A stretch of 6,529 nucleotides of DNA from Candidatus Aminicenantota bacterium (GTDB taxonomy: Bacteria; Acidobacteriota; B3-B38; Guanabaribacteriales; B3-B38): NCBI GenBank assembly GCA_029880275.1, contig JAOUOQ010000110.1:1-6529 (forward strand), read 5' to 3'. This document shows, in pieces, positions 4,711 through 6,529 of this stretch. The notes beneath the pieces are model-generated. The model did no database searches, had not been told where the DNA came from, and saw only the letters and a list, made by a program, of their open reading frames with translations. How positions within the stretch are numbered: the first letter of the stretch is position 1; each line of letters begins with the position of its first letter. A program made the translations under genes and the position numbers.

Positions 4711-4871
4711 CAGGAACAAAAAGAGCAGAGAAATTACCTGAAGAGAGGTTGCCAGCAAGGAGGCGATCTTACCGCAATTCTTAACCCATATATGAGGTAT
4801 TACCAGGGCACACGAAACAAACGCTATCATAATAAATAAACCCAGCATGGAGATAAAAAAGATAATCTATT

Positions 4872-5534
4872 ATGCCTATGATAGAGGATAAGGTAAAAAA
4901 ACAACTCAGCGGTTTGCTTAGCAAATTAACCGAGGAGGTAAAGCTCATCTTCTTCACCCAGGAGATAGAGTGCCAGTTCTGCCAGCAGACCCGTCAGCTC
5001 TTAGAGGAGGTCTCCTCCCTCTCCGACAAGATTAAGCTCAATATCTACAATTTTGTTTTAGATAAGGATGCGGTAAAAAAATACGGCATTGACAAAATCC
5101 CAGCCACCGTTGTCGAAGGAAAAGTAGACTACGGGATACGGCTCTACGGAATTCCAGCGGGCTATGGGTTCACCCCCTTCATGGATTGCATCGCCGATGT
5201 CTCCCGCGGGTCTACCGACCTGTCAGCCCAGAGCAAAAAGACCCTCGCCGCCCTCTCCCAACCGGTCCACATCCAGGTCTTCACCAATCCTACCTGCCCC
5301 TACTGCCCCTTGGCAGTGCGGATGGCTCATAAACTGGCTATCGAATCCGACCTTATCAGGACTGATATAATAGAAGCTGTAGAGTTCCCCCACCTGATTC
5401 AGAAATACCACATATCAGGAGTTCCCAAGGTGGTTATTAACGAAAAGGTCGAATTCGTAGGTGCCCTTCCCGAAGAGACTTTTGTCGCTCAGGTAATAGA
5501 AAGCCAGAAGCTCCAAAAAGGAGGGAGTGTATAA
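4872..5534 (+). CDS. pdo: Protein disulfide oxidoreductase, tandem thioredoxin/glutaredoxin folds
   Basis: 220 residues, close to Pyrococcus PDO (226). Two thioredoxin-fold units: residues 1-115 with active site C34-QF-C37, and 125-215 with C142-PY-C145. Each has its cis-proline (I76-P77, V184-P185). The usual archaeal/thermophile active sites are CxxC of the same kind, the C-terminal CPYC being the glutaredoxin-like one. The family forms or isomerises protein disulfides in the cytoplasm and passes electrons with a thioredoxin reductase. The start is uncertain: no good ribosome site precedes 4872 (GGAG is 17 nt away), and Met3 at 4878 is equally possible. The YHS protein follows after 139 bp. 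It could support thiol repair after oxidative or metal stress. Confidence 0.93.
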   Translation: MPMIEDKVKKQLSGLLSKLTEEVKLIFFTQEIECQFCQQTRQLLEEVSSLSDKIKLNIYNFVLDKDAVKKYGIDKIPATVVEGKVDYGIRLYGIPAGYGFTPFMDCIADVSRGSTDLSAQSKKTLAALSQPVHIQVFTNPTCPYCPLAVRMAHKLAIESDLIRTDIIEAVEFPHLIQKYHISGVPKVVINEKVEFVGALPEETFVAQVIESQKLQKGGSV

Positions 5535-5569
5535 TAAAAGCCGTAAATTGATGCTCTATCTCAGTGGAA

Positions 5570-5639
5570 GTGAGCCCCCTCACAATAAAGGTTCATCAGG
5601 TGGAAAGGGCTATTACTTCCACCAGGCTTCACCTATAAT
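5570..5639 (+). promoter_or_regulatory. Hairpin, dyad and -10 element before the YHS/metal ATPase genes
   Basis: GTGAG (5570-5574) and CTCAC (5579-5583) form a short hairpin with a CCCC loop, soon after the oxidoreductase stop. GGTGGAA (5599-5605) and TTCCACC (5617-5623) form a perfect 7-bp dyad with an 11-nt centre. A perfect TATAAT follows at 5634-5639, and the dyad covers where the -35 would be (about 5611-5616, TATTAC, weak). A poor -35 covered by a dyad is what one expects of a regulated promoter. The dyad is not a canonical CueR or CsoR site that I can identify. Confidence 0.4.
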
Positions 5640-5673
5640 CTATCCCTTTTAATTTTAAAGGAGGGAATGGATA

Positions 5674-5823
5674 ATGGTAATCGACCCTGTATGCGGAATG
5701 GAGATTGAGGAAGAGGAAGCAGCTGCCAGCCGAACTTACAAGGGCAAGACTTACTACTTCTGCAGCCAGGCATGCCGGGAAGAGTTCGACGAAGCCCCCG
5801 AAGAATATATCGACGAGTATTAA
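5674..5823 (+). CDS. Stand-alone YHS-domain protein
   Basis: 49 residues, with AAAGGAGGG 9 nt before ATG 5674. Almost the whole protein is one YHS domain: DPVCGMEIEEEEAAA, then YKGKTYYFCSQACREEFDEAPEEYI. Cys7, Cys28 and Cys32 are the expected metal-binding cysteines. YHS domains often occur at the N terminus of copper and other heavy-metal P-type ATPases or as small free proteins, and are thought to bind or sense metal. The next gene carries a close homologue as its first domain, so this is likely a soluble metal-binding partner of that pump. The 155-bp gap to it shows no gene; GGAGTA/TACTCC arms there (5921-5926, 5946-5951) are weak. Confidence 0.92.
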   Translation: MVIDPVCGMEIEEEEAAASRTYKGKTYYFCSQACREEFDEAPEEYIDEY

Positions 5824-5978
5824 AAAACAGACAGATAATACAGCCAGGCTCGACGCAACGATAGAGAGAGGAACACCACCGGGGGGATTGGGCTACTAAA
5901 AAGCCTCCATCGCTAACCCTGGAGTACTATTTTTAAAATGATTTCTACTCCTTAACAAGGAGGAAAGGAGGTATTTTT

Positions 5979-6529
5979 ATGATGCCCAAAGACCCTGTCT
6001 GCGGAATGGAAGTGTCGCCTTCAAAAGCGGCTGGCTCCACCAAATATAAAGGAAAGACCTATTACTTCTGCTCTCTTGCCTGCAAGAAAAAGTTCGATGC
6101 CGACCCAGCTCGTTATCTCCGCCCTAAGCCACAGCCACCCATTACCAGAAAAGCCAAAGAGGTAAAAAAAGAAGCCGCTACCGCCGTGCTTGACCTCCCG
6201 GTGCAGGGGATGACCTGCAGCAGCTGCGCCCTCACCATCAAAAAGGGACTATCATCCCTGCCAGGCGTGGGGGAAACAGAGGTCAGTTTTGCGGATGAAC
6301 GGGCAGCCATAAAATACGACCCCGACGCGCTATCCCCCCACCATATCATAAAAGCCATAGAGAAGCTCGGCTACTACCCCCAGATTGAGCGGGTAGTGCT
6401 TCCCATTGAGGGTATGACCTGCGCCACCTGCGCCCAGAAGATAGAAAAAGCCCTCCGCAGTCTGGACGGGGTGATAGAAGCCAGCGTCAGTCTGGCTGCC
6501 GAAGAAGCTGTGGTGGAATATACCCCCTT
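5979..6529 (+). CDS. copA: Heavy-metal (probably Cu+) P-type ATPase, N-terminal part, cut by window end
   Basis: 183 codons to the edge. The start at 5979 (or 5982, Met-Met) follows AAGGAGGAAAGGAGGT. Three metal-binding modules are visible: a YHS domain at residues 4-47 (DPVCGMEV, KYKGKTYYFCSLACKKKF), a Lys/Pro-rich linker 48-69, HMA domain 1 at about 70-135 with GMTCSSC (Cys80, Cys83), and HMA domain 2 from about 139 with GMTCATC (Cys148, Cys151). The transmembrane helices, CPC motif and DKTGT phosphorylation site lie beyond the edge, so metal specificity is inferred. HMA GMTCxxC pairs usually carry Cu(I), and the family exports it using ATP. The YHS unit resembles the preceding free YHS protein, suggesting duplication. 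Confidence 0.93.
   Translation, partial: MMPKDPVCGMEVSPSKAAGSTKYKGKTYYFCSLACKKKFDADPARYLRPKPQPPITRKAKEVKKEAATAVLDLPVQGMTCSSCALTIKKGLSSLPGVGETEVSFADERAAIKYDPDALSPHHIIKAIEKLGYYPQIERVVLPIEGMTCATCAQKIEKALRSLDGVIEASVSLAAEEAVVEYTP

Noticed and set aside
6113..6358. 81-codon minus-strand open frame inside the ATPase gene
   Set aside because: It is the shadow of an unambiguous YHS-HMA-HMA coding frame.
1..6529. Insertion sequences, CRISPR arrays, tRNA or rRNA genes, encapsulin gene
   Set aside because: No transposase-like frame, regularly spaced repeats, tRNA cloverleaf, rRNA-like stretch or encapsulin-like protein was seen.

Overview
The window looks like a piece of chromosome from an anaerobic, possibly thermophilic bacterium. 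Purine-rich Shine-Dalgarno sites (AAAGGAGGTGA type), TTGACA/TATAAT-like promoters and TAA/TAG/TGA stops all point to Bacteria. The protein set (DPSL thioferritin, two-domain protein disulfide oxidoreductase, stand-alone desulforedoxin) is typical of strict anaerobes and thermophiles. A Chloroflexi/Dehalococcoidia-like or similar uncultured lineage is a guess from protein flavour only.

Left half, minus strand (about 3730 down to 236): a co-directional oxygen and iron defence cluster. From its 5' end it contains an Fe/Mn superoxide dismutase (with an in-frame upstream Tat-like extension), a peroxiredoxin remnant, a DPSL thioferritin, a bacterioferritin-like protein, an unrecognised 74-residue protein, a 41-residue desulforedoxin missing from simple ORF calling because of its size, and an encapsulated-ferritin-type (EncFtn) protein with an N-terminal membrane or signal segment. 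Spacers are about 75-170 bp and most genes have their own strong ribosome site. SOD makes peroxide, peroxiredoxin would have removed it, the three ferritin-fold proteins would use or sequester Fe(II) and peroxide or O2, and desulforedoxin would carry electrons. An open, possibly frameshifted frame runs off the left edge.

Middle (3537-4073): a divergent intergenic region with two good sigma70-type promoters, one reading left into the SOD cluster and one reading right to a small heat shock protein, whose leader is about 200 nt long and can fold.

Right half, plus strand: Hsp20, a 330-bp spacer with a nested hairpin, a two-thioredoxin-fold disulfide oxidoreductase, a 49-residue free YHS-domain protein, and the start of a heavy-metal (probably copper) P-type ATPase with YHS-HMA-HMA at its N terminus, cut by the window edge. 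This half reads as protein, thiol and metal stress.

The most notable signal is the peroxiredoxin remnant at 2528-2728. Its frame has TGA exactly where the peroxidatic cysteine belongs, followed by a hairpin with bacterial SECIS geometry, yet it also has a TGA at a normally Trp position and is truncated. It looks like the relic of a selenocysteine peroxiredoxin. The second is the EncFtn-type ferroxidase, which appears to have lost encapsulin targeting and gained export or membrane anchoring.
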